Shown: positions 1 to 14,042 of the stretch, in pieces
Numbering within the stretch: position 1 is the stretch's first letter
How the letters are laid out: every line of letters begins with the position of its first letter
Source of the DNA: Melanocharis versteri
Lineage: Eukaryota; Chordata; Aves; Passeriformes; Melanocharitidae
Assembly: GCA_013397845.1 (NCBI GenBank)
Contig: VZTG01008967.1
Location: 1,320,573-1,384,572, forward strand
Length of the DNA: 64,000 bases
Direction of reading: 5' to 3'
Made by a program: the position numbers and the translations under genes
The notes under the pieces: model-generated
What the model was told of the DNA's origin: nothing
Database searches by the model: none
What the model saw: the letters and a program-made list of their open reading frames with translations, nothing else

Positions 1-2561
1 TGTAGAAAGTGAGAAACTGCAGATGGGATTTATCTTAGCTAAATATAGCTGCCTTAAGGTTAGGAATCTAGTCTGCACCACTTACCCAGACTTCCTGTAC
101 GGCCAGTGAAAAACTACAGTCATTTTGTGCAAGAAATTCCATCTACCCTGGATGCTTTATTACTGTTGCAGCTACACCGTTATGAATCTATAGCTGTGCT
201 CTTCTAAAACATCATGGAGTACGTGCTGTTTCCTCCAGCTTCTCTCAGCCTGCAGAACACTTCACTCCAGGATGCTCCTGCTGTGCTGTGTCTGTGGGGT
301 TAGCGTGGCCTTTCCTACCTAGCTTTTATTTTCAACAAGTGCTCTGACTTCAAAGAAACCTGTCGATGTTCTTTGTTTCCAGGCAGTCTATGAGATGATC
401 AAGCTAGAGACACACACAGATTGCTGAGGAGGGCAAGGAAGGGCTGAATGCTGATCTCATGAGGCTGTAGCAACTACAATGGCAGTGGAGCAGAGCCAGG
501 GCCCAGGCATTTGGGAGCTGAGATTTTGTGTTGGATCAGGGGTGTAAGACCTAACTGCTGAGAGGCCATACACAGAGTTTCCTACTCCATCTCTCCACTG
601 TAGCTACGACTGTATGGATCTATTTCAAATAACAAACGGGTAAGTTTAAAACTTCCTCCTTAGCAGAGATTTCAACTAGCCTCTTGGTTTGATTTTGCCT
701 TATACAGCCTTGTAGACACCACAGAGCATGCTAAATTTCTCAGCTGATCAGCTACTATCTGAAAATCAGCATCTCTTAAACCATCTCTCATATGAAAATT
801 GCATTTTCAAAGCCAAGCCAAACCTGACAGATTAAATTACTTTTAGAATTTAAGGTACTATCAGGTTAAGTAAGTACTTTAAGAAGCTGTTCCTTTCTGC
901 TTTCAGTAGTGAATTACCACTTCTCAGGTCAAACTGGGCAACCAATACATATGCATATGAGGACTTATTTGGTGAACACCAGATGGGAAAACCAATGTGA
1001 CAGGTTAGCATAATCCAGTTTGGGGATTAGAATATAGTTAATTTTTAAATACTAGTTAAAATCTTTCCCTTTGTAAAGACATTCTCCCTGATAGACTGAA
1101 GTTCTTCGGCAGAAGAATTCTTCCACAGAAAACTTTTTTTTGCCAAAGCATGCTGTATTCATCTTCTGTTCCTTATAGATCTGTAAATGGTTTTGTAGTC
1201 TCCCTACCTTCTACAATGAAGATTCACAGCTTTTGCAAACATAAAAGAGAAAAAGAAAAGACTTGAAAGACTGCAGCCCTAAGGGACCATATAACCTGTT
1301 GTTTTATTCAATCTTGTCTTCATGGTAAACTCCATAAAATGCCTACTCATGCAGCATCTAGCCTGTTTCCTTGATTGGAGTTTCCAGTTGCTGCTGTAAA
1401 GAAAAAAATCAGGAATTCTCAGTGTTAACAGCTCTCATATTTAAGAGCAATTACTGCAATATAAACCTAATGATGGGTGGTAGAATCATCAGGGATTTAT
1501 TTGAATGTGTTCTACTATTTCAAAACTATCTAGAAGAAATAATTTAAGTAAGATGTTTGTCTGAATTGGCAGGAAGCAACTACATAAGGCTGAAATTAAA
1601 TGACATGTACTTATTCACTGTGAGTTGAAAGAGAGTTTGATTATTCTAGCGTAGTTTGAAGTTACATCTAATGTCATGAAATTGGACTTGCAACCCTCGA
1701 ATGGGGTTGTTCTACTCTTGCAGTGGTTCTTTCATATGTTCCCTGCCATGTCACTTGCTTGGACCTAACAACCAAGTGACCCACGTGTGAGTTAGTAGAG
1801 TATTAGTTAATTTGCTGTTCCAGTAGAAAAGTAATCCACCAAAAGAAAAAAATAATAATTTTCTCTTGTGTCAGTCCGCTGAACCATCTCATACTCTGCT
1901 AGAGCTGTCACAAAGAAGGGGAAAAAAGCAAACATTCAGGAAGGGAATGTGACTAGTCATTCCAGAGGATGCAGAGCTTTGAGTACAACAAACCTCAGAT
2001 CTCAGTCTCACAAATGCTTTCATTTCATCTGAAAGGAGATGCTGCCAAAAAGCCCAATAGCAGTCTCCATGCTGCTGATAATGTATTCTCACATCATCCC
2101 TTGTGCTGACATTGCATCTAAGTGCACCTGGGCGCCTCATGTACAACAAAAGTGTTTTGCAGCATCAGCAAATCCAAACACTGGATTTAAAAATAATAAA
2201 AAAAAAAGCTTCGTTTTTTTGAATTCTTATTGGTGAATTGAAATTCATGTATGTCAGTTCCCTGGTCTAGATCATTGGGTAGTTATCTAATTGCTAGAGC
2301 TGGCACAGGAGGAAATGTCAAGTTATGAGCAGACAAAGGTCCCTTTGGTAGTTCATTCCTAAATCATCTCAAACCAAACATGAGATGTCAGACTACACCC
2401 AGGCCACAATGGATATCAGGTGTAGCTCTGAAACACAAAGGATGAAATACCATCTGCGTATGAAATACCATCTGTTGTAATTTTGTTACATCTTTTTGTG
2501 CATGTTGTCTGTTTCATGCTTTTAAGGTTCATGTTCTCTGCAGAAATAACTGCAACAGCTG
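1..2561. other. AT-rich non-coding DNA, no gene seen
   Basis: No open frame, RNA gene or dispersed repeat could be supported. Short frames near 1889-2236 overlap on both strands and show no protein features. A 12-bp palindrome, CATATGCATATG, sits at 948-959 and is not remarkable in AT-rich DNA. Confidence 0.6.
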
Positions 2562-2720
2562 GTGTGGATGCCCCATCCCTGGTGGTGTCCAAGGCCAGGC
2601 TGGGTGGGGCTCTGAGCAACGTGGTCTAGTGGGAAGTCTCCCTGCCCATGGCAGAAGGTTGGAACTATTTGATCTTACAGTCTCTTCCAACCCAAACTAT
2701 TTTATGATTCTAGGATTCTG
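2562..2720 (+). mobile_element. CR1 LINE, 3' end fragment
   Basis: The stretch matches the remembered 3' end of avian CR1 retrotransposons. It has a GATGCCCCATCCCTGG block, then GGCCAGGCTGG, then a TTGGAACTA..GATC block, then CTTCCAACCCAAAC, and ends in the ATTCTATGATTCT-type short repeat that closes CR1 elements. The sense strand is +. Only about 160 bp of the far 3' end remain, the usual result of 5' truncation on insertion. It holds no reverse transcriptase sequence and no coding capacity. Several differences from the remembered family sequence suggest an old copy. Confidence 0.9.
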
Positions 2721-5700
2721 TTTGCTAAGATCATTTTCAGCAAGTGTTGTCTTTTCTATACTGCTATAGTCATTATTCTGAATATCTATAAATATTACAC
2801 AACATTCCGAATATGATTTCTGGTTTTGATCTGTTGATTCAAATAAAATGTGTCTTTAATTAAATTCTGAAAGGAAATATTATATCTGTTGGGTAAAAAA
2901 AAATGCCGTGTTTTACCAGCCTACACAGACTCCACTTTGCTAAAAGAAAATGCTGTGCATAAATCCACAGTATAACATAAGTACTCAATGGACTCAGAGG
3001 TACACAAAACATGGACTAGAGGCCAACAACTCCATGATATATTTTTGTGTTTATTTTGTATAACTCATTTTTACACCGTGTATTTCTTCCTTCTTTCCAT
3101 TAAATATGAGGCACAGGTATGGGAGCCTCCTAGTGTAAAAGTTTTATTTCTCTGATTTCACACCTTCCTGCTAGTCAGCTATGGCATATCTTGCAACTTC
3201 AGCCTTCTCGGGGAACAGAGAGACTTCACCTTCCACTCTGCTGCACCTTCTTCACTCCTGGTTGTTGCTTGCAGATAAAACAGGTCTCTAATTTTCAGCC
3301 AAATGTCTGCCTTCCAAAACCTGAAAATTAAGTCCATCTAGGAAATATAATGATAATCATCAGACATTTTAAAGGATGATCCTTGCATACAGTTCTCTTA
3401 ATTCTTCTTTCTTTTTGCTTCCTGTGATAACATGTTGTGAAGAATAGGCATATACCAGTACTGAAAAAAACCCTGCATTTTTTTAAAATATAAAAATGCT
3501 TTCCAAGGGTGAAAATAACAAGTACAATAGTTGTTTTATTATATAATTGTTCAGAAAAAAGAGTAGGAAATCAGTAACTGTTGAGAACCAAAAAATAAGA
3601 CACAGAAATATCTTAGTGGAAAAAAATACCTAAGATGAAATCCTGACCCTTAAAGCACACATTTCCCTTTGATTCCTAAAAGGCATGGATTTTATCACTA
3701 GCATTTGTACTAAATATGCTTACTAATAACTCCTTCATCCTCCCCATGAGACAGTAAACTCTGATTTTCTTTTATCTATCTTAGAGCAACCTGGGGATGT
3801 GCAGCATTCACTCTCACAGGTTTCAGCAGACTCCAGGCCAGGGGTCAGCATCACGTGAATGATGTGGTCACATTTCAAAAAATGCTTGATCCCAAGTTAT
3901 TCTGTCTATTTTCTACAGCAACTGGAGAGAGGGGTAAGATATGACACTTGGAGTTTACTTGGAGATTCTCTGCTGAATAAGCCACAGAAAGGTACTTGAC
4001 GCAATGAGCTACTTTTAGCTCCGAGTATCTGAGCTTCTTCCCATCTTTTACATATGAAATAATAATGTTGTGGGGCCTTTCATCTTCGTGAACTGTTGTG
4101 GTTTTCATTGTGAAACATTTCTTGGGAAAACATGGAGCTTGAAAGTGGTTAATGAGGTTGCCCTTCTGCCATTAATTTAACAGAGAAGCACACAAGGCGA
4201 CTGTCCATAGTAACCACAGAAAAGATGCAAGACATTACCCAGCCTCTTTCATCTTCTGAGAATACACCCTAAAATAGCTCTAAAATATGAAAAGTGGAGA
4301 AAAATTAGGAGCAACTTGGGTATTCATACCTCTTCATCTGCTGTGCAATGTAACACCCAGAGGCTTAACATTATATTTCTTAATTTTGAAGTAGTTAAAT
4401 TACCATTCTCAGTTGACTCTGCTGAATCCTGAGTACAGAGGATTGAGAAATATTTGAGTACCCATTTGTTTTACAATGAAAACTACATAATTATATCTGT
4501 GTTTGTGAACCAAACACAAGCCCAGGTTGCAGATATATGCAATCAGCCATGATGTTAAATTTTAGCACAATCCCTGGGACAACTTTAATCTGTGCCAAAA
4601 AAAAAAAACCCTAATCTCCCAAACTGCATCTGGGGCAATGCCTGGATTTGGCTTCCAGATACTGAGAGAATTCAACCATAAAGATGTGAGCTGTGTCACA
4701 GCCCTTAACCCTGGGGTCTGTTTTATTTATTGCTATAGATATACTCTAAGTGTGTCAAAGAAGAGGAACTATATTTTTTGATGCAGTTTAAGAAACCAAG
4801 AAGACTGATAGTACCACATTCTTACACATGGCAGCTACAATTACACACATACAATTCCATAAAAATTAAGTTGTATAAAAATACGCTTTAATGTATCTTA
4901 ATGCCATGTTTACATTTCTTATTATTTTTGTTGTTAAAATCTTATCAAAATACCATTGGTTTTGATAAAAATGTATGCTGGATGTTGCTTTAAGAGCTAA
5001 AAAAATCTATCTTCTGACTTGGATCATGAATAGAATCTTGTCTAGTTTCATCATGCACTCATCAAAAATTGAAACGTGGGATTTTTTAAAGTGTTTATGA
5101 TCAGAAAAGGTGGACTTAAAAACAGGTTCGATATTCGTGTCCACATGTTTTTAATTGCATTCAACTCCAGGTTAAAAAGAGAAACACAACAGAACTGAGT
5201 CAAAAGCAGCAAATTCTTGCCCTTGAGCATTACCAGCATCCTACCTCAATGGAAAAAATAAGTCTCTGTAGAAGTTCAGAAGGAGAACAAACCAGAGGAT
5301 TCTGGTAGTCACATCACTTGTCATTTGGTATGATGTAAAAGTTGCAGGTTATTCCAATACCAAAGTGGGGAGAAAACAAATCGAAAGTTATAAATAAGCC
5401 AAGATTTAATAGCACTACAGAGGAATCAAAGCAGTTACCAGACACTGTGTGTTTTATATGAATTCCAGCATGTTAAAACTAATGTAATTGGCTTTTGTAA
5501 ATCAAGAACAACATCCAAGTATGCATGTTTATCTCTTTTGAAAAGATAAGCGTTCCATCTGCCAGTAGTCTCCGCCCACAAGGTTGGAGTTTATTTTATT
5601 GTATATTTTGCATATCTAATAATCAATAGTGATCTTTCCCATGTGGAACTGCTTTGGCATTCTGATAATTTTAATCTTATTTTCATTTAACACTTTAACA

Positions 5701-8700
5701 TATGATTCATAAAAAGCAAAATTAGATTGCCAAGATTTGGGTCTTAACCATCATTTTTGTTATGTCTGCTTTCCTGTTCTAATGGTTCAAATAAATCACT
5801 GGAATTTAATGCCAATAATCGTCTGTGTGTTTCCTTTTTCTCACCCTTCAACTCTTATGATGGTGAGAATTATGATGAATTTTTCATTGCAGAGGGTGAG
5901 AGAAATCTGGCAGTGAGTTTAGGCACCTATAATGCTGCTCAAACAGGAAGCACCAATGTATGATATGCATATGTGATAACTTTTCTGAGAAGAAATATGA
6001 TCAGACAAATCGTTATACAAGTTGTGGTTTCATTTAACCTTTTTAGTCCATGAACATGTTTGATGTTTTCTTAGAGCAAATTTAATAAATTCAAACATCC
6101 CTAGACTTCCTGGCCACCACTGTCCTTTGCTGGCATGTAGATCTCTGAAACTTGAATAGCTGGAGGTAACTTACACAGTCTGTTCATGCTACCTTTGCTA
6201 CTTACACTTTAATCCAGTAGAAAGCAAATAAACTTTCATCTTCTAAGCACTTAAGTTAATTACGTTTAGCCAGAATCTCAAGTACAGGAATCAGTTCTAT
6301 ATACAGCTATTACAAAGACAAACATCATAAAATCCAGATGCAAAAAACATGGCAACTTAGTCTAACAAATTTTCTTTGGTGTGAAATATAAACAAAACCA
6401 TATCAACCACTGTGGTACTTTAGATATCAAACTGTTTATCAGTGTTTTCAAATAAAAACTTCTTTTACTGTGATGTACACATGTACATTATTACTAAAAT
6501 GTACTTTCATTCAAATACCAGTGGATGTTAGTCTAACTTGTAGAATCTTTGAAAGTATTTCTGCAGAATAGTAATCATGAGTTATAGAATTAATTTCATT
6601 TTAATTTGATACTGTCTATTATTTCTTTCATTTAAGGATTTTCTGTATTTTCATTTCTATGCCACAAGTATTGGAGAATTATTGATTTTTCAGAACCTAC
6701 TACTAGAGTTCATATTTTCAAAGTCCTCTTTAAATCTATCTAAGTTTCAACACAAGTCAACCCTCCAAGCTTTGCAGTGCTTGTTTGTTCTCTCATATTG
6801 CTAGTGTACAATTCTTCCAACTTCAGTGCTCTAAATCCCAAACTCACACCCTAGTTCATATTGTTGTTCATCACCTTAGGTTCATAAGGCTGTTTACATA
6901 AAAGTAAGCCCCAATTATTCTATGGATTTCATAGGATCTATAGTGCACCATTTGAGATAGCTTGGGAGTTTTATATCTTATCAATTCATAGAAACTTGGT
7001 TACCATTGGGTTAATTTCGTACAAGGTACACTGTGAATGAGTGTGAAGTCTAGCTTCTTTTTTGTTACAAAAGTAATTTGAAAAATGATCATCTGGCAAC
7101 ATTCTGAAGGCAGCCTATGAGCTAGTCTGCTTTTGAGTCATTATGAATCCTCAGTGCCTGTGAAGTAAATGTGAAAACTAGAATTCATCAGGGATTTCCT
7201 GTCATGTCATTTTCAATCAGTGTCAATCAAAATCAAAACTTCTCAGTGGGATATTTGCACCAGTTCTAATGAAGGTGTGATTCTTGCCCACAATAAGGAG
7301 GAGAGTAACCCACATTAGATTAGTCAGTATGAGGGATATGAGAGAAAAAAGTTCAGGATTTATATCTAGTAATTTTTTTTTTAAACAGCTCCTATAAAAA
7401 GACTGAGGAGGTCCACCTCCAAAGGAGCAGATGGAGCCATTCATGGGGGATTTAGGAGCCTGAGGCAGGCACAGTTCCAGTAGGACATGCTGAAAGTGTT
7501 ACTGCCCCTTTTTGGCTGCAGACTACTGCCCCAGAGCTCTGCTGGAGGAAAGAAATCATGTTCATGGTGCCTCAGAAAGAGTTAAGTTAAATTAAACTGT
7601 GAGTGTAGGTGTTTTGATATTGCTTGATACAGGCTAGAGAGTGCTTTTGTTACTCTTCTTCCATCTTGCTGCTGGCAAAGAGAGATGAGGTAATGCACAG
7701 TAGGTGTTGCTTGAGCTGGAGGACACCATTTCCACTGCCTTAGAATCCAGCCCTTTGCCTCTCAAGCAGTGCATGATGTGGATTTCTCATAACGAAGGTT
7801 TAGATCCTAACTACTGGTTGTCTCACTTTTTTCTGCTGTGAGATAGGAAATGTCTTTCCTTATCATTCTTCCTGGGAAGCATTACGTCCCAGAAACTGAC
7901 TGTGAAAGGCTCGAAGAGCAGAAAGGTGAGATATTCCAGGATTCAATCATTCCCATGGCTGCTGCATTGCAAAATGCTTGTTAAAATTTGACTAAAAGCT
8001 GCCTAAGTAAAACTTATAAGCAGATTCCATGATTTCAGCACCAAACACCAAATTAACTGACAAGCCTAACCTGATCAATCCTCTAAGGTCAATAAATTTC
8101 TGAAGCTCATGAAACTAACTTCTGTAACACATTTAGTTACACCTTTAAAAAAGGACTGATCAGGGTTTGTCATTGTTGCCGTTGTTATACTGCTAGCATT
8201 CCCTGGAACATGATTATTCCAAGGAAAAAATAAAACCTAACCCTTTACAAAGACAGCAATAATACTCGATTGTGAAGGGAACCAATGCTACACAGGTTAC
8301 ACTCTAACTTCTTCACAGGGGATTGCCAAATCTTTTTAGTGCTTAGGGGCACTCCTTCCTTCACCTAAATAAGCAATAAACCAGCAATACAATGTTCAAG
8401 ATGCAGTTCTAACAACTCGTGCTGTTCCTTTTCCCCAGGAATGCTGCAGGCCCTGAGCTTCCTCACAACCTTCCTGCGAGATTAAGTTCAGATATTTCGC
8501 GTAGGGAAAAACTAAATATGCTTTATTTACACTCTGCCTTGTTAGCACATCTCACACATTAGTATACATTAAATCTAAATATTCTAAGTTTTGGCTCCTT
8601 ATACTCTAATTCATATACTGTGCCTCCACAGAAATTATACTTACAGGAAAGGTGTACATATTATCCACATCAGGGTAAGCATGATTTATAAGCTTCTTCA

Positions 8701-10639
8701 GATATACCACCTATATGTATTCAAGGAAATCTCAATTTAAGTGGATTTGAGTAAGGATAATGCATTACCTATATCAGAAACCTACTAAATATGTTTAAAT
8801 TAGTTACAATATTTACAAATTTTTGTAGGTGCATTGGTGCAAGCCTTTGCTAAAATAAGCTTATTTATCATAAATAATGCAGGAGAGCAGGTCTGACATT
8901 TCTTGGGTCAATACAGACTTTTGCACAGTGAGGGTCAGAATTAGATGAAGCATGTAGGCCAGGTTCAGAGCTAACGTTTAATAACTGATGACACCATAGA
9001 TTTTCAGATGCATGGGTAGCTCTGGATTACTTCATTTCCACCAAAAGCCAACAGCAGTTGGATTACTAGTTTCCATGGTGTTCCTTCCTGTGCAATTTAT
9101 TTCTCATAGCCATTGGATTTCCAATTTACAAATACATTTTAAAACAAAATAAAAGTCATTCTTCTTTCACACACTGCTCATAAACTTACAGCTTGATTTC
9201 TCCCATGGAGAAAGGTGGTCTACAGGGAAAGACAAGGCCTGTGACCAGTGTGCAACCACTGCAGAATTAAGAGTCTATTTTAATCTAAGTATTTGATCAT
9301 ATCTGAAGTATGATAAGCTATCCAGTGCTTTTATATAAAATGCTGTTGGAGCAGCAATTTGATGTTAGCATGCATTTACCACAATGCTTCAGTAGTGTAA
9401 AAATTCAGAGGTCTTATTCTCCTCTGAAGCTGAGTCCCTGATGCAGCAAGGTCACATCTCCTTTCTGGCTTGCTGTGCAAGAGAGACTGTCTGACACAGG
9501 GCATTCAAGGACATTTATAATGGATGTTCAGCCAGTGAAGGAGTACCAGGCTTGAGCCACTCAAGCTACAATTCCCATGCGGCAGCGTGGCAGCTGAAGG
9601 ATTCCTAGGGCAGCAGGCCAAGGCCAAGCATTTGGGCTTGTATCTGTCAAAATGCCTATGCTTTAATTTTTTTGGCGTTAGTAACATTGCATTCCAAAGG
9701 AAGACCTATTTCTTCAGATGCCTGCCCTAATAAATGAGTTACTTGAAAATACATTTTCCAATACAAAGCTAAAGAGTGAAATCCTTAATGTACTATTGAG
9801 CCTGCCATGTGCTTTGCTTCTTTAACCAGAATGACAGGAAAAGTTACCGTCAGCATTTTCTTAGACACTCACACATTCAGCTTTTCCAAATGACATGGAT
9901 ATCCAATTGCAATATTTGAACTCTGTTAAGAACAGCAGTTTCTTCTAAGGATGGGAGTGAACTTTCCTAACTACTTGTCCTTTTCTTTGTTTTTCCCCCA
10001 AAATACATAGTTTTAGTGAGGGTCCAGTGGGCCGTTAAGGACTGTCTTTATTTTGGCTTTCCTTTTGACTGAGCCTTTTATAAGAGATGTTGTGTGGTTT
10101 CCCTTTAGAAGAAGAGGAGTTTTGTGAGTAGTTAAGGGCAAAAAATTGAATTTGTTAGTGGTGCATTCCACACTTTCATGACTAAGCCCATAGCACATGT
10201 CTATGTAACTGGTACATAACATGATACTAAATCAGCCCGCATAACTAAATTGCAACATACCATTGATTTTAGTCACTAATAAAACACATACATGTGTTTC
10301 AAGTGGTTTTAATTATCTGTTTGTTATTGAAGCATGTTTTCTCTGCTGTGTTTCTATAAAGTTTTGATGTAAGAAGGAATTTTCTTCCAAATTTAAGCTC
10401 AACTGTATTACTTGATACATTTTTGGACCAGGCAAAGAGTGTCAAATGGCCATTTACCAAACTATTGTTCTTTAACTTTGACCTCTTAAAGGTGGCACAG
10501 AAATCATGCCTGAGAGCTGGTGTTCAGGGAGAGATAATTAAAGGTCTGATGGATTGCATCGATAGGACTTTGTCATTAGCTTCACAGAAATTAACCACTT
10601 CTTGAGCTGAGGCCAGAACCATCTGTAAGCCTGACTAGC
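2721..10639. other. AT-rich non-coding DNA, no gene seen
   Basis: About 7.9 kb without a supported gene or recognisable repeat. The longest open frames are below 80 codons, lie on both strands and have no recognisable protein character. Short A or T runs occur (for example near 3480, 4600 and 7373). Nothing resembles a tRNA, an rRNA or a splice-flanked exon with an open frame. Diverged repeats may be present but could not be recognised by eye. Confidence 0.55.
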
Positions 10640-11290
10640 AAACTCACAGCTCTCTGCCTCACAGTCTGTTCCCTTCTCTCGCTGATCTGATAACTCCTGC
10701 CTCTGTTATTCCCCGTCTTCCACTCTTTGTTTTGTTTTTATCCCTTCTCCAACAACAGAACTCTAACTCACTCCCATTGCTCCTTTCCTCTCTTCCTGAT
10801 CTTGCACAGCACAGTGTGACTTGGGAAGCCTTCCTGTATCATAGATGTGTTTTCTCTTCCAGTTTTGCGATTTCCCTAAGTAACATTGTTCAGAGAAAAT
10901 CTACTTAACTCCAGCAACTTTTTCCACATCTCTGAATTACTCCTTAAGCTCCCCATCTTCCTGTATCCACTTATCTCTCTACTCAGATGACACCTAATTA
11001 AAATCTTTGGCGAGGAAATCAGCAAAGGCTTCTTCCCCAACTTTCCTTTACCCTTGAGGCAGAGATGCTGTAGCGGCTCTCTTCTCAGAGCTCTGCTTTC
11101 TTCAGCAGTCCTATCCCTTCATCTCACTCTTCCATTTTATGCTTTAGCCTTCCTATAGCTTTTGCCACTTTCCCCTTTCAGTTCAATCCCGCTTCAGTTT
11201 ATCCCACGGTCACCTCCCTGCCCTTGTCTCTCCAGCAAGTGCCCTATTTACCTCCCACTTTACAGGTTCACTGAATGAAAAATTGAGCTT
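10640..11290. other. Pyrimidine-rich block of unknown origin
   Basis: Over about 650 bases the + strand is visibly dominated by C and T, with many CTTCC, CCCTTC and CTCTCC words and few long purine stretches. It is not a regular microsatellite because no unit repeats. It could be a heavily decayed retroposed copy, an old transposon, or simply strand-biased sequence. No open frame of note runs through it on either strand. I do not recognise the source. Confidence 0.4.
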
Positions 11291-13400
11291 CTCTCCTCTG
11301 GTTCCATCCAAGGCCAAATTCTACCAAAACATAGAGTTCTTTTTAAACCTTTAGACTGTGTATCCTTATCCTGCTTAGAATCTTTCCCTCAGTTTCCATT
11401 ATTAGCTCACAGATATTAACAGAAATGTAATGGTGCTCTCAGCATCTTACACTCACTAGTTCTAAAACAAGGATCTTCGTTGCTCTTCCAGCTTTGTTCA
11501 TTATGCTTGGGAGGAACTATTGACTAACATTGACAGGCCATGGTTTCTTTACAGTCAGAATCCTCTTTCCTCAATCTCTGTGGATGATTAGACAAATGCT
11601 AGATTACTGGCCTGCAGAGACCTTTATCACTACTTTTGATAATTTAATATCGCCTATTTTCCTTGTACTCATTTGTCTGCATCTGTTCCTCTGTCTTATC
11701 TTTAGATGATTTTTGAGGCGGGACTGTGGGGTTTGTCCAAACTTCATAGAACTCTTCCCACAGTGGAGTCTCAGTCCATGACTAAGGCACCACTTGATCT
11801 TCTTAGTAGCGGCCATACCTTAAGGGCTTGACTGAATTTCAGCTGTACCTGAATGCACATAATTGTTAATAAACCAGCTCTTTTTTTAATTGGAATTGTT
11901 TAAATTTAAGGCCTTTTTCAGTAATTTAGTCTTCTTTGTAATTAGCAATAGTGAGAAACATATGGTTACTCTTTTTGATCTGAGCAACTAACCATATTTT
12001 GAGATCTCATAGATTATTCCCACTGGATGGAGAAATTGATGCGGTAAATATTCTTTGATGTTTATTTTTCTTTATTTCTGAAAAGGTTTATTTCCAAAAA
12101 AGAAAATATTTTTTTCTTGAAAACATCAGGATTCAAGCTGCCAGAAATAATGCATCCCCAAATCAGTCCCCAAGCAATAATACACTCTGGGGACTTTTTC
12201 TAAGGCAAACATGAGCATTAGTTCTTTAATGTCTTCAGTTATCACTGAGCTTTGCTCCACTTCTTAATTTGAAGTCTCCTCTACATACACATATTTCCAT
12301 GCATGTGCAAGCTAAGCAAAACTGCTCCACTATTTTTATTTGGATTTCTGTTTTGAATCCGGAAACTCCTGCTTGCCTACATGGAGGGTTTGAATGACCT
12401 CTTACAAATATTATAAATAAGCAGTAAGTTCATCTCTATGCAAATAATGCATCAATTAAATGGAGATTTCTTTCAATAATTATATGCAGATGCATTTACT
12501 ATGGATTTTGCTTCATGGTCTGTAAAATCCCAACAGATGATAAAACTGGGTTTGTATTTTGGCTTTGTCAATCTCTGGAAAAACTGTTTCACTCAAAAAC
12601 ATAAAGGATTTTTCACAGATGACTGGAAATGCAACATTTACATTGAGACATTGAGATATCTCCATTTTAAAGCTGTAAGAAAAATATTTTTTTGTGCAGT
12701 AAGAGAGACAAAAGTTGTAGAAGTCCTTTACTAACACTCACTGTACTCCATTTCAGGACCTGTCAGAAACCCAGCCAGAACCTCTGCACGTAGCTTTAGG
12801 CTTTGCTGTTTGTGTGCATTTGGAAGACTCAGTTGTGGCTATATGGTTATGGCATGTGATTTTGTGGTGTCATGAATAAAAGGCACATCACAGACTTTAT
12901 TATAAAGTGTAAATAATGTAGTACAGCCCTTGTTAAACCATATGTAAGAGCTCTGTTTGTTTTACTCACACATTCCATAACTAGTATTTTGCTGTCACTT
13001 TTTTATTAGCACATTTTAACTAGAAGCTATCTTGTAAAGTCTAATATATTGTGATATGTTAAAGAACGCATTATGTATTTCTGTCAGGAAGAATTTTTTT
13101 CAATTGCCTTAGTTATTCCTTTGCACTTTCAATTCTAAATTTGAATTATCTTCTGTACATACCCTGTATGCACTTACTGTCTCCCAGTAGCTGTGGGGTA
13201 AAACAGCTAATTTGGGATTTGTATTCATACTTCGTGTCATTTCCTTGGATCTTAGTTCATGTTGAGACACCCTTTGCTGTGTTAGTAATCCTAGTGGAGC
13301 ATTATAATTTTGGCTTTTTTATTCATCTCTAAGTTTTACACCTCTGCTAATTCTGACAAATAAGGATCAGTTCTACCAGTGCTGAGTTTCACTGGGTAAA
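11291..13400. other. Non-coding DNA with an octamer-containing AT-rich patch
   Basis: No gene was seen. An octamer motif, ATGCAAAT (POU-factor site), lies at 12438-12445. It is followed within 70 bases by further ATGCAT, ATTAA and ATAATTAT words, a texture common in conserved regulatory DNA. Octamers are expected a few times per 64 kb by chance, so this alone means little. Overlapping frames at 12501-12737 on both strands have no protein features. Confidence 0.4.
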
Positions 13401-13407
13401 GGAACAC

Positions 13408-13851
13408 ATGAATATGCTTTCACAGACCCAACGGACAGCAGCGAGCCCTGCCCTGCTCCTGGGATGGATTCCTCCAGGCCTGCTCTCGTCAGAGAGCTGG
13501 TTTGTGTCAGTGCAACGTGGTGTCTCAGCAGTCACCTTTGCTGAGAGGTGTGGAGAGTTTTGGGAACAGGGCTCCCTAATGCAGTGGCGTGGCTCCTGGA
13601 CTGTGTCCACCAAGCCCATGACAGTTTGTCTAGGCAGAATCACAGTCAACATTTTGTGGTTTATACATTGTGTTCTTCACTTGGCAGCGTTCCGATCGCT
13701 GGAGCATTGTCTTCATCCAGCCTTACACAGGGGCAAATACAGAAAGTTGAGTGACACCTGCTACAGCTCTATATATGCATCCTCAAATGATATGTGCAAA
13801 TTTCTGCAGCCCCGTGAAAAAAGTTCTTTTTCAGCCTCATTTATAGTATAA
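13408..13851 (+). other. Unvalidated open reading frame, 147 codons
   Basis: An ATG at 13408 opens a frame that ends at 13851. It is the longest gap-free + strand frame in the window, and it lies in a locally GC-richer patch (about 13420-13720), where stop codons are rarer. I recognise no domain, signal peptide, membrane segment or repeat. Overlapping frames of 87 codons (minus) and 68 codons (plus) also exist, which points to base composition rather than selection. A real exon would need flanking splice sites, and none stands out. It may be a decayed retroposed sequence. Confidence 0.15.
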
Positions 13852-13957
13852 CAAAGTAGTTGTTGTAAACTGTAACCTTTCAACACCGATCTTGATGAAT
13901 ATGCAACAAAAAGATAAGGGTTTTGAGAAAGCAATTGCAAGATCTAACTATAATAAT

Positions 13958-14042
13958 ACCTAGCTCTTGTACTGTCCTTTTCATCAACTGATCTCAGAGC
14001 ACTTTAGAAAGGAGATCAGTATCATTATCCCCATTTTACTCA
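13958..14042 (+). repeat. Ancient amniote L3/CR1-like LINE 3' fragment
   Basis: The sequence runs TAGCTCTTGTACTG, TTTTCATCAACTGATCTCAG, AGCACTTTAGAAAGGAGATC, then AGTATCATTATCCCCATTTT. This is close to an old LINE 3' end known from amniote genomes, in which a TAGCTCTTATA block, a GATCTCAAAGCGCTTTACAAAGG block and a TCATTATCCCCATTTTACAG block follow in this order. The match fades after about 14042. The identification rests on remembered family sequence; the exact subfamily is not claimed. A fragment of the next segment of the same kind of element lies at 24731-24850. Confidence 0.6.
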
